From positions 44,168,082 to 44,232,081 of the forward strand of contig JALGQZ010000001.1 of NCBI GenBank assembly GCA_023105745.1: 64,000 nucleotides of DNA. Direction: 5' to 3'. Both the position numbers and the translations under genes were made by a program. This stretch comes from Austropuccinia psidii. Lineage: Eukaryota > Basidiomycota > Pucciniomycetes > Pucciniales > Sphaerophragmiaceae. Shown here piece after piece: positions 1-12,600 of the stretch (positions are counted from its first letter, which is position 1; the number at the start of each line of letters is the position of its first letter). The notes under the pieces are model-generated. The model did not search any database, was not told where the DNA came from, and saw only the letters and a program-made list of their open reading frames with translations.

Positions 1-3000
1 GTTGTATCAATATACTAAACTGTTTGTGTTTATTGTATGCTGATTGTACTATGTTAAAGAATTCTGTATTCAGATTAGAGGAGCTGATTCCCAGTATGGG
101 TATCTCTTTAATCTCCCCATAGCTCTGTGCTGGGTTTGATGAATCATTCCCTAATGCCCAGTTTGATAGTTTGAAGTTCTTTCTCCTGTCTATCTCCATG
201 CATTGTATAGGTATTTTGGCCCCATTTTCTGGGTCATATGCTGGATTTTCTTTATCATTCTTCAGTGGCCACCTGCTGAGACCATCTGCATTAGTGTGAC
301 TTTTCCCTTCTTTATAGATGATAGTCATATTCCCTCTGTATTCTTGTATGGCTATTTGCCACCTAAGCATGTGTCTGTTTGTTGTCTTCATGTTCTACAG
401 TGACTTGAGGGCTGTGCAGTCAGTAAAAACTTCAAATACTGCTCCTTCTAAGTAGTAATGGAGTTTTTCTAATGCCCATACCAAGCATAGACATTCTGTC
501 TGAGTAGCTCCATATCTGGCTTCTGAGTCTTTCAGTTGTCTTGATATATAGCAAATTACTCCTTCTTTGGGTATTCCATCCACTAGTTGCCTCTGGTGTA
601 GTGCTGCTTCTAGCCCTTGGCTACATGCTGCATCTATATATAGTTTGAATGGTAGTTCAAAATCAGGCATCATTAGGACAGGGGCATTGGTCAGTTCATG
701 TTTAATCTTTTCAAATGCATCCCTTCTTTCTTTGGTAATTTCAAAGACTACATCTTTTGAGCACAGTTTGTATAGGCTACTAGTGATGTGTGCAAAGTTT
801 TTTATGTGGCTTCTGTAGTAGCTAGCAAAGCCCAAAAAAGATTGCATTTCTTTGATGTTCTTTGGTACTGGTTTCTTTAGTACTGCAGCAACTTTATTTT
901 GGTCTATAGCTAGGCTTAAACCTGAGACTTTGTGTCCTAGGGCTAGCAGTTCTTGTTGTCCAAAGTTAAATTTCTTAAGAGATATCTTCATATTGATTGG
1001 TGTGCATTTTCCCAATATTTTATCAATTTTCTTCACATGGTCTTCCCATGTTTCTGAGTATATTATGATATCATCAATGTACACTACCATCCACCCTTCC
1101 ATTATTTCATCTTGAAATATGGTATCCATCATCCTCTGAAAATGGGCTGGTGCATTCTTAATGCCAAATGGCATTTTGGTATATTCATATATGCCCATAT
1201 GGCATATAATTCTTAGCAATTTGATGGAATCTGGTTTTACCCCATTCTGGTGAAAACCTTTCATGCAGTCCATTTTTGTAATGAACTTGGCTTTTGCTAG
1301 TTTATCTAGTGCATGTGGTATCCTTGGGATGGGGTACCTATCTGCTTTGGTGTAATTATTCAAAGCCCTGAAGTCACCACATAATCTGGATTTACCATCA
1401 TGCCATGTTATAAGGACTGGTGTAGTGACCTCTACTATCTCATTATGTCCTATCTTTCTTATTACCCCCATTTCTAGAAGTTCATTGATGTGTTTCTCAA
1501 TTTCTTTCCTAGTTTCCAAGCTGGCTGGGTATGGTGGTCTCCTAAGCATAGGTGGATATGTTCTTTCTACATCCAGATATAATTCTATATCATGTCCTTT
1601 GATTTTTCCTAGTGGTTCATCTCCTATTGCAAAAGCTCCTCTATGCTTTCTCAATACTTTCAGTAAGTTGAGTTTCATTTTACTGGTGAGTTGAGTGCCA
1701 TATTGGGCCTCTTTGAATTCTTCCACTAGTTCTTTCAAGGTGTTATCATTTGTTATATGATTAATGTCAAAGGAAAATTTTTTATCTTTGTTTGTACCTA
1801 TGGTAAGATATCTGTTTTTGCTATTGCAAATGTCCATACCATACATTCTTTGGTACTCTGTACCTAGTAAGAATCCTTGTACATGTGCATTTTCTAGAAC
1901 TACAAATTCAGGTTCCAGTCTGATATTTCCTTTTTGGTGTGGGATAATTATCTTTTTGATTATTGTCCCCAGTGAGTGCATTTTGCCTGATGCACTTTTG
2001 AAGTTTCTGGCTTTTGTTGGGATTATATCATCTTCCCATTTGGGGAAGTGTTGTTTCAAGTATTCTTTTGCCACTATGGAGCAACTTGCTCCTGTGTCAA
2101 TGATCATTGGGTGTTTACAGTTCTCAATATAAACTGTCAATTTTGTAGGTGTTCCATGAATGAATCCCATCCCTCTATTTGGGGTTACCAGGAATGTTTG
2201 TGCATTCTGTGTGTGCTTACAGAGCTCTTTGTCTGTTGTTATTTGTGGTATACCTGAATCCAATTCAATGTCTTGTATATCAAGTGAACTTTCTTCATTG
2301 CATTCCACTATGTATTCTTCTATGGTATCAGGTTCACTTTGTGATTCTGCTCTCATACCATTTCCCATGCTGTCAGAATCAGATTTTTCACTTGTTTGTT
2401 CTTCTTCTGATTCTTCATCAATTGCATATATTTTCTTTTTTGGTTTTGTGCAATTGTTGGCATAATTGTCTGGTGAACCACAGTTGTGGCACACATATTT
2501 CTTTTTTGGGGTTTCTTTCCCTTTTTCTTTGTTTGTCTCTTTAACTTCAGACCTCTTGTCTTTGAAGTTTGGTTTATAGGATGTGTACCTTCCTATGGAG
2601 GTTTTTTTTCTCACATCTTGTATGACATTTGCTATGTCATCAATGCTGCTGATGTTGTTGCATCTGCATTTGACTGCATGTTCTAGATCCCCTGGCAATT
2701 TTGTCAGGAGTTTATGGTTTCTCATTTCTATTGTCATATTGGGATCAATAGCTTTTAGCCTCTTTGTTTGTTTGAGGCACCATTCATAAGGGTCTTTTTC
2801 TGTGGAGTATCTATCACTTTCAAAGGACATGGTCTTTTGCCAGATCCAACTACCATTGCTATACTTTTGTATAATCTGGTTCCTCCACCATGGCCAGCTT
2901 TTCTTGCCATGTATTTCTTTCATCTCAGTATACCATATGTTTGCATGGCCTCTGAATGCTGTGTTGAGTCTTGTTGTGATCCAGTAGTCTGGTATCTTTG

Positions 3001-3577
3001 GAACATCAACAAAGAGTCCATCAATATAGTCAATGATCTCCATATGGTCATATTCCCCAATTCCTGAGAACTTTGGCCAGTTTGTTACTTCTGGTAACTG
3101 TTTCAGTGCCTGTTTCTCTGAATAGTTGAGATTTTCCCCATCTTGGTACACTGACTCTGATCTTAACTTTGGAATCTGATATTCAGGTTCCTGGTCATAG
3201 TCTTTATCCTCTTCTTTTAATTTTGTAGAGGTAGTAGGTTGACCTTGTGTTGGGGGGTATTGATTGTCTTCTCTGTCATAGAGGTAATCAATTTCTTTGT
3301 CAAAGCTATCCTGTTGCTGCGGGATACTCCTCAGATCCCTCCTCACAGTTTGTTGTTCTTCTAGAATTGAATTCAACTGTCTGTTGGTTTTCTCAAATTC
3401 TGTCCAAATTTTGGCCAGATTTGTATTTAAGTCTTTTATGACTGTTGCTTGGAAAGCATTCTCTTCTTTCAATGTTTCCACTTCTGTCCTCATTTTTCCT
3501 GAGGTTTCATGTGTCCAATCCATGAATTGGGCCAATTTGGTCCATGTGAATTTGTTTTCAAACTCATGAGTGTGCAT
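1..3577 (-). pseudogene. Ty3-like Gag-Pol of element A, broken by one stop codon
   Basis: Polyprotein for capsid, protease, reverse transcriptase, RNase H and integrase. From the ATG at 3577 an open frame of 1,060 codons reaches a TAG at 395-397; the same frame then continues open to base 1 with clear RNase H and linker similarity to element H, so the stop is a single nonsense change where H has a leucine codon. Visible parts: a gag region (about residues 160-340), a zinc knuckle at 363-376 in which the expected histidine is Asn371, a protease DTGAS motif (Asp494), RT YIDD at 833-836, and an RNase H start. Integrase lies outside the window. The gag frame is also open for about 110 codons upstream of 3577, in the +1 frame relative to ORF1, so a frameshift or another start is possible. 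Confidence 0.85.
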
Positions 3578-3770
3578 TGTAGTTTCAGTTATTAATTCTG
3601 GGTCTATTGAGTCAGAACTAGCAAAACTATTTGTAGGTACAACTATTTCTTGCTTTTGTGTACTTCTTGGACTAAGTCCATCAGCTTTTTCATCAATGGG
3701 TCTGCTTCTTTCTTCCTCTGGTTGAAAGAAGTTTTGTTTCTCCCTTGGGCTCCTTTTCTCCTGTTGGAAA

Positions 3771-4735
3771 CTACCTGGAATGGTGGGGAGCTTTGGATGA
3801 AGTTTCCTTTGGCTTGTAAGGCCTGGAACTGCTGGATGGTTGTGGGGAAGATGGGGCTTCTTCTTCCATTTCTGGGGGTGACTGAATCTGACTGGGCTCT
3901 TCCTTGTGCCAAGATCTCTCTATGGCTTGTATGGCTGCCTGGTTCTCTTTGATTCTGGTTGCTCTTTCTTCTAAGAGTTTGAAATTCTTGTTGGGATTCC
4001 AACCTTGCATTTCTGTCATAAGTTCCATCCAAGCCATTTGCTTGAGACAGATCTTCTGGGTTGTTATCCCCACTTCTGCCCATGATGCTGCCATGGTGAA
4101 CATTTTGTTGTCCATGCTCCATGTGAAGAGGTCTCTCAGGAGTTTGTGTATTTGGAGGACCTGTTCTGCATCTGTCCAATCTGCTGGCTGGACTTCTGGA
4201 TTGAATTTGATCTGGAACAAGACCTTGGGTAGGAGTTCCCTGATGGTAAGTCCTTTGCTGGTCATTTGTTCCAGTTCTTCTTCCTCTGTGTCTTCTTGGC
4301 CAGTGTTCTGGTTGATTTCTTGAGAATCCAAGATCTCTAAGAAGTGGAGGTGTCATGTTAACAATGTTAAAAAGTGACAGACAATAAAAAATGTTGTATT
4401 TTTCAAGGTTTATTTACCTTTAGCAGGCCCTTGTACAAATTTATGATCTATACTCTTTGGCAATTTGCCTTTAGAGTTTACAACTGGGTTGATAACAGTG
4501 ATTTCCTGTTTCTCCACTTGTTTTGGTGATCCAACTGGTTTTGTTGGGGCTTTTCTGGGTTTCTTGGCCCTTGGCACAGCTATTGGTGTCCAATCTTTTG
4601 AGTTGATTGTCACTTCACTGTGTCTTTTCTGCTTGCCCTTGGTTTTTGGCAGCACCTCTCTGTCTTCTGAGGCTGTCACGGATGGGTTTCCTTGTGACTG
4701 GGTTTCTAATGGAATGTAGTCCTTTTCCACTATTC
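3771..4735 (-). CDS. ORF1 of element A, two exons (4735-4418, 4336-3771)
   Basis: Small first ORF of the retrotransposon. Exon 2 carries a stretch starting MTSKGLTIREL that aligns by eye with [11 protein letters not shown] of ORF1 in element H, so the ORF is conserved between two diverged elements. The exons join in frame across an 81-nt intron (4417-4337) with GTAAAT donor and CTTCTTAG acceptor, phase 1. A second acceptor-like site (TCTGAATAG) lies at about 4736, and exon 1 has no ATG at its start, so a further 5' exon probably supplies it. The product is rich in K, E, Q and P; a nucleocapsid or assembly role is inferred only from position. Confidence 0.6.
4337..4417 (-). other. Intron in ORF1 of element A
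   Basis: GT-AG intron of 81 nt with a pyrimidine-rich 3' end. It restores one reading frame between two ORF pieces that otherwise end in stops. Element H has an intron at the corresponding place (58717-58780), in the same phase. Confidence 0.7.
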
Positions 4736-5552
4736 AGAAAAGATATTTCAGATTGTATATCAGTATTTTATGATAAAACAAAATGATTATATTCAATTCT
4801 ACTGTTATTTTTCGAAATTTTTAGGTATTTTTATGTTTTTTTATTGTTTTTATATGTTTTTGTTTGAAAAATAACAGTTTTGAGTTTTTCACTTATGTTT
4901 TATAAGTGAAAAACTGTAATATCCAAGTGTTTTGTGAATGATTCACTTGGATATTATTGTGTTTTTTTATATAAACACGTCAAATTTATTAAATTATAAT
5001 AAATTTGATTAAATATTATAAATAATATTTATTATAACACTTTGATATTGATTAAATATCAAGTGATTACAAGTTTTCACGTCAATTTGAGTGATATCTT
5101 GTTTTAAAGGAAATATTTAATTAAAATATTCCTTATAAATAATAAAAAATTATTTTATTATTTAATATTTATTAATTATTAATTAATAAATGTTTCTATA
5201 TTAATTTTCACGCACTTTGGTGAAAAATAATAGTAAAATAAATAATATACTGTTTGTATATTATTATTTATATTGAAATTTAAATAATACAGATGTATTA
5301 TTATGAAATTTCGTGGAATTTATTGCAAAAAAAAGAAAGAGGATTTGTACTCTTATTCTCAACAAAAATATTTTATAATATATATTTTTGGAGTAAAAAA
5401 AAATGTATATAAAATATGTGATAAAAAAATGATAATAAAACAGAAATTTTACTCACTTGTAGTGAAATACCTTTTAAATAGCTGAATTTTACGCCTAATT
5501 CAGTTCAAAATACGTCCAATAAGGTTGAAAAACCACGGCCAGGCCCCCAAAT
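4736..5552 (-). other. AT-rich 5' leader of element A with primer-binding site
   Basis: No coding sequence seen. The minus strand reads TGGGGGCCTGGCCGTGG at 5549-5533, three bases from the LTR end. This is a tRNA-type primer-binding site (TGG start). Elements E and H have the same TGGGGGCC core in the same place. The rest is very AT-rich leader ending in a probable splice acceptor near 4736. Confidence 0.6.
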
Positions 5553-7052
5553 TGTCAGGGTGAGTCTATGTAGTAGCTTAAAAATAGTAAATACAAGCTA
5601 GTACTATGACTGTGACACGTCAAATAAGTAATAAAATAATTCTTCAGGTCCTACTGCTACGTGGTAACAGTGGTGATGAGTCTATTGAGGACCTGGGTTG
5701 CAATGTTCTAATATCCTTGACTGTAAAGAGACACTACAATAATTATATTTAATTATATCTTTTAAGTATTCTAAGGACACTACTGATGGATAACAGTCTT
5801 GTCACGTAAGAATATATAATAATAAGATAAGATGAGGATTTTTGAAGGCAAAAACCCTTCTTTTTATATCTTTCAAGACTGTCAAGAGTTATTTACTCTT
5901 CACACGTCAGAGGAGTGAAAATTTTCACTCCATTGGTCAGTCTGTGGTTCTGGATCCTCAATTCTGACGTCAGTAGAGGCAGAATTGTGGTTTTGGAACC
6001 ACAAATGATCATTCTGGATCAATACAGGATGAAAAAACTTTTCACCTGCCACGTCAGCACTTGGATGACGTTGTTCTGGTGTTTTTATGACCAATACTAG
6101 TCATTCTGGGCGGGTTTAAGCTTTGAACAACCATTATTTTGAGTATTAAGACTGTACTGGTTGGTACAGGTTTGGTACAGGCCAGTATTGGCCAAAATAC
6201 TTCCAACCAAGATATCTTGGTCAGTTTTTGAGATATCAGGAAACTAAGAGCACAGAATTGAAGGGCTTAATGAGCTCTTCAATTTGGTATGCTTCATGTT
6301 TACCCTTCTTTAAAATAGCAAAAGTTATAAGGGTTTTAAGTTTTTGGATGTATTTTTGTACATCAGTATGAAGCTTCAAGAACTTCCATACCAGATATCT
6401 TCTTCAGTTTGGAATATATCTGTATTCTGATGATACAGTTTTGTAGAGCTTGATTAGCCCTACAGTTTGGTATATGACACTGTACAGTTGTATGAGTGTA
6501 TGCCAAAGATACAGGGGTTTGTTTATTTTCTTATTTTCAGAATATCTGTATTTTGGTTATTAAACCTTTGAACCAAGATCCCTCAGTCAATTTAAGAGAT
6601 ACAGAGGTCTAAGGTGTCTCAAATTAAAGCTCTTGTTGAGATCTTTAATTTGGTTATACTTTTGTACAGTTTTGTACAAGCCCTCTTTGACTTTCAGGGG
6701 GACTTGGTTTTGAAAATGAGGTTATATGGTATCTCCAGTTGTAGTGGTGTTACAACAACATGGATGATATCATTGTGTAGCTCTCTATGTGAGCTTTAAG
6801 AAAAATACCATTTTGGTATAGGATAACTTAAATATGCATAAGTTAGATGAGAGGTGAAAATAAGGGTTTTGACTTGTTTATTCTCCTCTAGGTTTCCTTA
6901 TTCTGTTTGGATAGGGTTGGTGTTTAATGTAAGAGGATTGTTTTCTCTTAATTATTACCTGTATTGACTATGTTTGTTCAATACTTGTCATACCATTATT
7001 TATGGTATGTTGGATGTCATGCTAGTGCTCTGTTTTGAGTCACAGGCTGACA
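5553..7052 (-). repeat. 5' LTR of element A (1,500 bp)
   Basis: Bounded by TGTCAG and CTGACA, a perfect 6-bp inverted repeat, with the primer-binding site on one side and element D sequence on the other. It contains repeated GGTACAGG-like words and CACGTCA-type motifs, and no credible ORF. The partner 3' LTR lies left of the window. Confidence 0.8.
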
Positions 7053-7075
7053 ATACTATTATCTTGATGGCAGTG
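7053..7075 (+). pseudogene. 23-bp relic of element D RNase H
   Basis: Codons here read YYYLDGS, and the last base joins 38811 onward as VFEVITDC. Element H has [15 protein letters not shown] at the same place. The relic is trapped between elements A and B and shows that both inserted into D's pol. Confidence 0.75.
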
Positions 7076-7831
7076 TGTCACAGGGGCTCTTCTAAATGAA
7101 GAGGGCCTGGCACTCAGTGAACAGACTTACTTATGGAGGGCTCAGAAGAGTACTCAAATGATAAGAGTAATGGAGTAAGAGGATAAACTCCTAGTCATAA
7201 AATAATAAGTATAAAAGATATAAGAGAAAACAAAAGCAATAATAAAGAGCCAACCACAAATAATCCTGTACCACTGTTTCAACCTGTTCAGAAAAGAGAA
7301 AAGGATTAATAAAGGATATGGCCACCAGGACTCTACTGAACAGGTGAGGGAAGGCAAAGACTAACTTAATAAATAATAAAATCATATTTCTTAAATGAGA
7401 AATAAAATAATATTAAATAATAAATCCAATATTTTAATTAACTGAGGGGAAAACCCCCAGGTGGATGAAGAGGGGCTGGTATATGTGAGAAATACCAGCC
7501 TTGGAGTTTGAGTGTTGAGATACTGGCCTGTATGCTGGAAGAAGTTGGATGTGGGATTGAATCCTGTATTGGTGAATCTAATACAGGTTATACAGTCAAT
7601 ACAGGTATTTGCGCCTGTATTGATGAAAGGCCTGTATTTGGTGAATCCTGTATTTGGGTCTTGCCTGTATGAAACTGTATTTGGAGAATGTTGAATGAAA
7701 CCCCCTTGCTGATTGGGTTTTGAAGGGTATCAATGAAATAATGATTGTTGCTGATTGGGTTTTGAAGGGTATCAATGAAGTAATGGTTGATGAAGATGAT
7801 TGGTAATGCCCCTGCCTCCTTGGCTGTGACA
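7076..7831 (-). repeat. 3' LTR of element B (756 bp)
   Basis: Ends are TGTCACAG and CTGTGACA, a perfect 8-bp inverted repeat. On the minus strand it is preceded by a purine-rich tract (AGAGGGGGATAA, 7832-7843) that fits the plus-strand primer. It contains two copies of a 42-bp segment near 7700-7790. Its close match with the LTR at 38049-38805 pairs the two ends. Confidence 0.9.
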
Positions 7832-7846
7832 TTATCCCCCTCTTGA
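7832..7846 (-). other. Polypurine tract of element B
   Basis: Minus strand reads CAAGAGGGGGATAA immediately before the LTR start TGTCACAGCC, the usual position and composition of a plus-strand priming site. Confidence 0.7.
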
Positions 7847-9677
7847 AAGTGGTGAGCTCTGAGTACCATAAGTATAGTGAGTCTTGATGAGCTTGCAATC
7901 AATCCATACAGTTCTTTCCCCCAATTCCTTAAATCTATCCCATTAACTTTCTTCTTCAATCAATACTCAAACAAAATCTTCATTTAATCACTCGTAGATA
8001 TCTCCTCCTTGATTTTGATTCTGAATTCCCTCTTTTCCTTCAAAATGCCTTCATTCTTCTAAAATAATGTTCATTCTTGTCTTGAGTGTCTTCACTAAAC
8101 TTTTCTTGAGTCCCCATGGATTTTGAAAAGGGGGTGACCTGGGCTTATGTCCCAAGAACACCTGATTTCATCATAATTTTGAATCTTGAGAGTTTTGACA
8201 TGAAGTAGCCAATACTTGAGGGTTTGGACCATTTCAGAAGTCCTGGCCAAAATCCTTGATTTTTTGATTAAAGGGGATTTTGGCCAATTTGCGCAAAAAT
8301 GCGCAAAATTTGCGCAAAGTGCGCAAATGCGCATATATGCCATAATGGCATATAATGGTGAAAAAATTGAGAAAAAAACTTGATTGATGATGAAAAATGG
8401 CCTTATAGGGTGTTCTGGCCATTTTGCGCATTTTTGTGCAAAATGCGCAAATGCCCATATATGCCATAATGGCATATATATATTGGTGAAAAAATAAAAA
8501 AGTTGATAAATGATGGAAAAATTGCCTATAAGGTGTTCTGGCCATTTTGCGCACATTTGCGCAAAGTGCCCAAATGCGCAATTCAGATGAAATTGGCCAA
8601 AAAGGCCTTTTGAAGCCTTTTGAAAAGGTAAACAGGCCTTTTGCGCAAAAGTGCGCAAAATGCCCAAATTTGCCAATATGCCTAATTAAGCATATTTTGA
8701 TGAAAAATGATAAAACTGAGCTGTTTTGAAGTTTTGAGGTTTGATATGGCCATTTGTGCCAAAGTGCATAAATTCATGAAATTGGCCAATTGGGCCATTT
8801 GAAGCAGGGTTTTTCTTTTTGATCTTGATTTCTTCCTGAATGTCTTTCTTCTTATCTCCTCCTTGATGGTCAATTGCCATAGATGCCTTGCTTATTGGGT
8901 TTTTGGCTTTCAAATTTGATCTTAAGGAATGAGTTTAAGGCTGACTTGAAGAAGTTTGGATGAGGGTTATCTGTAGGTGGTCTTTACCATTACTAGTGTT
9001 TTGCTCTTTGATTATTGAATGAATTTGCTCCCCAAACGTGATATGGGAGTGATGACTACTGCTTTTTGAAATAAGAAATAAAAATAAAAATAAAAATAAA
9101 AATAAAAGATACAAGTAAAAGAAAATCAAATAAAAAATAAAAATGAAAAGAATTGAGAGAAAAAGAGAGTAAAGAAAGAAATAAGAAATGCCTGAGGGTT
9201 GTCCTTCTTATGGTGAGTTGCTTGATTTTGGCCAAAATGTTCTGAAAGATAAAACCAAGCATTTGATGCTCACAGCGTGGCCAAGGTAATGTTTTACAAG
9301 AATTAGACCCCTCAGGGATGCATACCAGGAGATGGAACTTACTTTCATAACTTCCACTCCCCACCAAGCACCATAAATGAAAGAGGAATTATGCCATAAC
9401 ATGAATTTTGGTAATGAATGTCTTGAAGGATAATTTATGGCATGATTAAAGAAAGAAAAGAAAATAAGAGAAAGATTGGGCCATATCTTGATGAAAGGTC
9501 CAAATCTTAAGGGTATGATGTTGGAAGGCCTTCTCAACCTGTCCAAAGAATAGACAAGTGCTCACAAAGTGGCCAAGGTGATGCTTACAACAAATTTGGG
9601 TAGAATACCCCCTTAAAGGTGCATGCCAGGAGAGGAACTTACTTTCATAAACTCCAATACCCACCAAGCACCATAAA
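7847..9677 (-). other. 3' non-coding region of element B with local repeats
   Basis: No gene seen between the pol stop and the polypurine tract. It holds a degenerate tandem repeat rich in GCGCAAA words (8280-8680), an AAAAT-type simple repeat (about 9066-9108) and an imperfect duplication (9205-9380 against 9500-9690). Confidence 0.6.
8280..8680. repeat. Degenerate ~130-bp tandem repeat with GCGCAAA motifs
   Basis: Three units start with TGGCCAATTTGCGC or TGGCCATTTTGCGC at about 8280, 8413 and 8540. The first two contain an inverted repeat with arms TATATGCCAT and ATGGCATATA around one central base. Confidence 0.65.
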
Positions 9678-9690
9678 TCAAACTCTTGAG
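9205..9690. repeat. Imperfect direct duplication just after pol
   Basis: Two copies, about 9205-9380 and 9500-9690, share words such as GTGGCCAAGGT, GAACTTACTTTCATAA and CCACCAAGCACCATAAAT. The second copy begins beside the pol stop, so the original 3' end of pol was probably duplicated. Confidence 0.7.
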
Positions 9691-12600
9691 GCATTTGGGC
9701 CAGGCTTGTCTGGATACAAAGTGTGAAAATCCTTGACAAGGTCTGGGGAGTTGGTAAGGTTGGAAGCTGGTTCCCAAGTTGTTCTTTCTGGGTCTTCATT
9801 GAATCCTTTCCACTCCACTAAATACCATAATGAACCTCTCTTGAGTTTTGAGTCCAGAACCTGAGCCACTTCCCATTCTTCTTGCTCTTCCACTATTACT
9901 GGAGGTGGTGGCAATTGGTGTCGATTTGTGATAGTTGATTGCTTTACTGGTTCTAACAATGACACATGGAAAACAGGGTGAACTGACTTCCATTGTTGAG
10001 GCAACTTGAGGTGATATGCATGGCTGCCAATCTTCTTGAGAACTTCAAAGGGTCCCAACCATCTTTCTGAAAGTTTCTTGGTGGGTCTTGTTGTCTTGAT
10101 GTTCTTGGAAGCTAGCCTTACTTTGTCCCCAGGTTGGAAATCAGGTGGAATTGCTCTATTTTTATCTGAATACCTCTTAAAATGCTATATTGCTGACTCT
10201 AATTATTCTTTGACAACATGCTGTACTGATTGGAGTTTTGATGATAACCTTCCAGCAGGTGTATCTTGAGAAATGTGACTTGAATCAAAGCTGGGATTTC
10301 TTCCATAAATAGTGAAAAATGGACACTGTTTTGTTGATGAATGTTCTGCATTATTATAGGCAAATTCAGCCAGAGGGAGCCAGGTGTGCCAGTCATCTTG
10401 ACGGTAACTGACATACATCCGAAGATACTGTTCTAGAATCTGATTTACCCTCTCTGTCTGTCCATCTGTTTCAGGGTGAAAGGCAGTTGAAAGATCTCTT
10501 GATATCTTGAGCTGCTGACACAATTGAGTCCAAAATGATGAAACAAATAATGAACCTCTATCACTAACAATACTGATTGGAAGACCATGTTTGGAAAAGA
10601 CATGATTAATAAATATTTGAGCTAAGTCCAAAGCAGTGATTGTTGAATAAGTTGGAATAAATATTGCCATTTTTGAAAATCTGTCTACAACTACTAAAAT
10701 TGAATCAAAGTTGTTTTACAAGGGCAATTGGGTGATAAAGTCCATTGATAAAGAATTCCAAGGACCAGATGGAATTTGAAGAGGCTTGAGTAATCCAAAC
10801 TTCTTATGGTGGATGTTCTTGTTTCTTGAACATTGCTGACATGAGGACACATAGTCCTTGATGATTTGATTCATGCCAGCCCAATAAAAATCCCTCTTGA
10901 TGAGTTTGAGGGTCTTCTCCTGGCCAGGATGGCCAGCCAACGGTGAATCATGACGCTTTTGATGAATGTCCAATTGAATCTCATGATTTCTTGGAATGAC
11001 TACTCTATCTTTGAACAATAATAATTTTGCTTGAGGTTCAAGAGAATAGTTTGGGACTGATTCTCCTCTTGCTAATTTCTTGAGGATTTCCTTATAATCT
11101 TTGTCTTGCCATACTTGTCTTTGAATTTGCTCAACTACATCTGAAAAAATATCAAATTTTATTGAAAAGAATCTTTACTCTTGAATTTCAATTTGCTTGA
11201 GAAGTTGATGACAATTTTGAGGATTCTTGCTGATGAAATCCACCCCCCTCTCTGGATACACGTCGTCTCGACGTGACAAGGCATCTGGTAAAGTGGCCAG
11301 CCTGCCTGGGCGGTAAGTGATGATGAAGTGGAATTCAGATAGAAATTCTGCCCAACGGGCTTGACGACGAGTAAGGACTTTAGAGGACATAAAATACTGA
11401 AGGGAACAATGGTCTGTCAAGACCTCAAAGGAATCAGAAAGAGAAAGGAGAAAAGCTCTCCAGTGCTTGAGGACCCAGACTATGCCAAGGAGTTCCTTGT
11501 CATGAATTTCATAGCTGGGTTCAGCTGGTAAGAGCTTGCAACTATCAAATGCATTGGGATGTTTTCCTGAGTCATTCACCTGACTCAGTACAGCACCCAA
11601 GGCATAATCAGAAGCATCGGTCTCTACAATAGTTGGTAGAGAAGGATTAAAATGAGAGAGAATAGGAGCAGTGTTGAAAGCTTCTTTGAGTACTTGAAAC
11701 TGACTAAGAGCTTCCTCATTGAAGATAAAGGGAGAATCTTTTTTAAGTAGGGAAGTGAGAGCAGAGATTTTGTTGGAATAATTTTTAATGAAACAACAAT
11801 AAAAGTTGGCAAAGCCAAGAAAAGATTGGAGGGCCTTGATGTTCTTGGGCTGAGGCCAATTGAGGATTTGTTGAACCTTTGGAGAATCCATCTTGAGGCC
11901 ATCACTTGAAATAACATAGCCCAGGTATTCCACACTTGAGGCATGGAATACACACTTTGAGGCTTTAGCAAACAAATTATTGTCTCTCAGTCTTTGGAGA
12001 ACAGAGGCTACATGTTTAACATGTTCATCCAAAGAGCTAGAGAAGACTATAATATCATCTACGTACACTACAACAAAAATATCCAAATAATCTGCAAAGA
12101 TATCATTCACAAGATTTTGGAATGAAGCTTGAGCATTGGTTAAGCCAAATGGCATAACCAAATACTCATAACTACCATATTTGGTTCTAAAGGCAGTTAA
12201 TTGCTCATCCCCCTCTTTAATTCTCAGGAGATTATAAGCACCACGCAGATCTATCTTGGAGAAGATAGTAGCACCGTTGAGGACGGTAAGAAGCTGATTC
12301 ATTGGAGGAACAGGATACCTGTTCTTCCTAGTGACAGCATTAAGTTTGCGGTAGTCAACACACAAACGAAGACCACCATCCTTTTTCTTAACAAAAAGGA
12401 CAGGTGCTCCTGTTTAGGAGGAGCTTGGTCTGATGAAACCTTTCTCTACATTCTCTGAAATGTAGGCCCGCAGTGTTTCTGACTCATTCTTTGATAAAGA
12501 GTAGATAACACCAACTGGAGGTAGAAGACCCTCCAATTCGATATGGTGATCACAGGCGCGGTGTGGAGGAATTTTCTCTGCTTTCACCTTGGAGAATACA

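Larger units (their letters stand above)
1..7052 (-). mobile_element. Element A: Ty3/gypsy LTR retrotransposon, 3' end outside window
   Basis: Minus-strand element containing, in its own 5' to 3' order, a 5' LTR (7052-5553), a primer-binding site, an AT-rich leader, a spliced ORF1 and a gag-pol gene that leaves the window at base 1. The LTR has perfect TGTCAG/CTGACA ends. It sits directly against a relic of element D pol (7053-7075), so A inserted into D. The expected 5-bp target duplication would be ATACT (7053-7057), but its partner is outside the window. Gag-pol has one in-frame stop and an altered zinc knuckle, so the copy is probably dead. Confidence 0.85.

Noticed and set aside
3643..4356. 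A 237-codon frame on the minus strand overlapping ORF1 of element A
   Set aside because: It is in a different frame from both ORF1 and gag, has no counterpart recognised in element H, and its R/Q/P-rich product looks like a compositional shadow.
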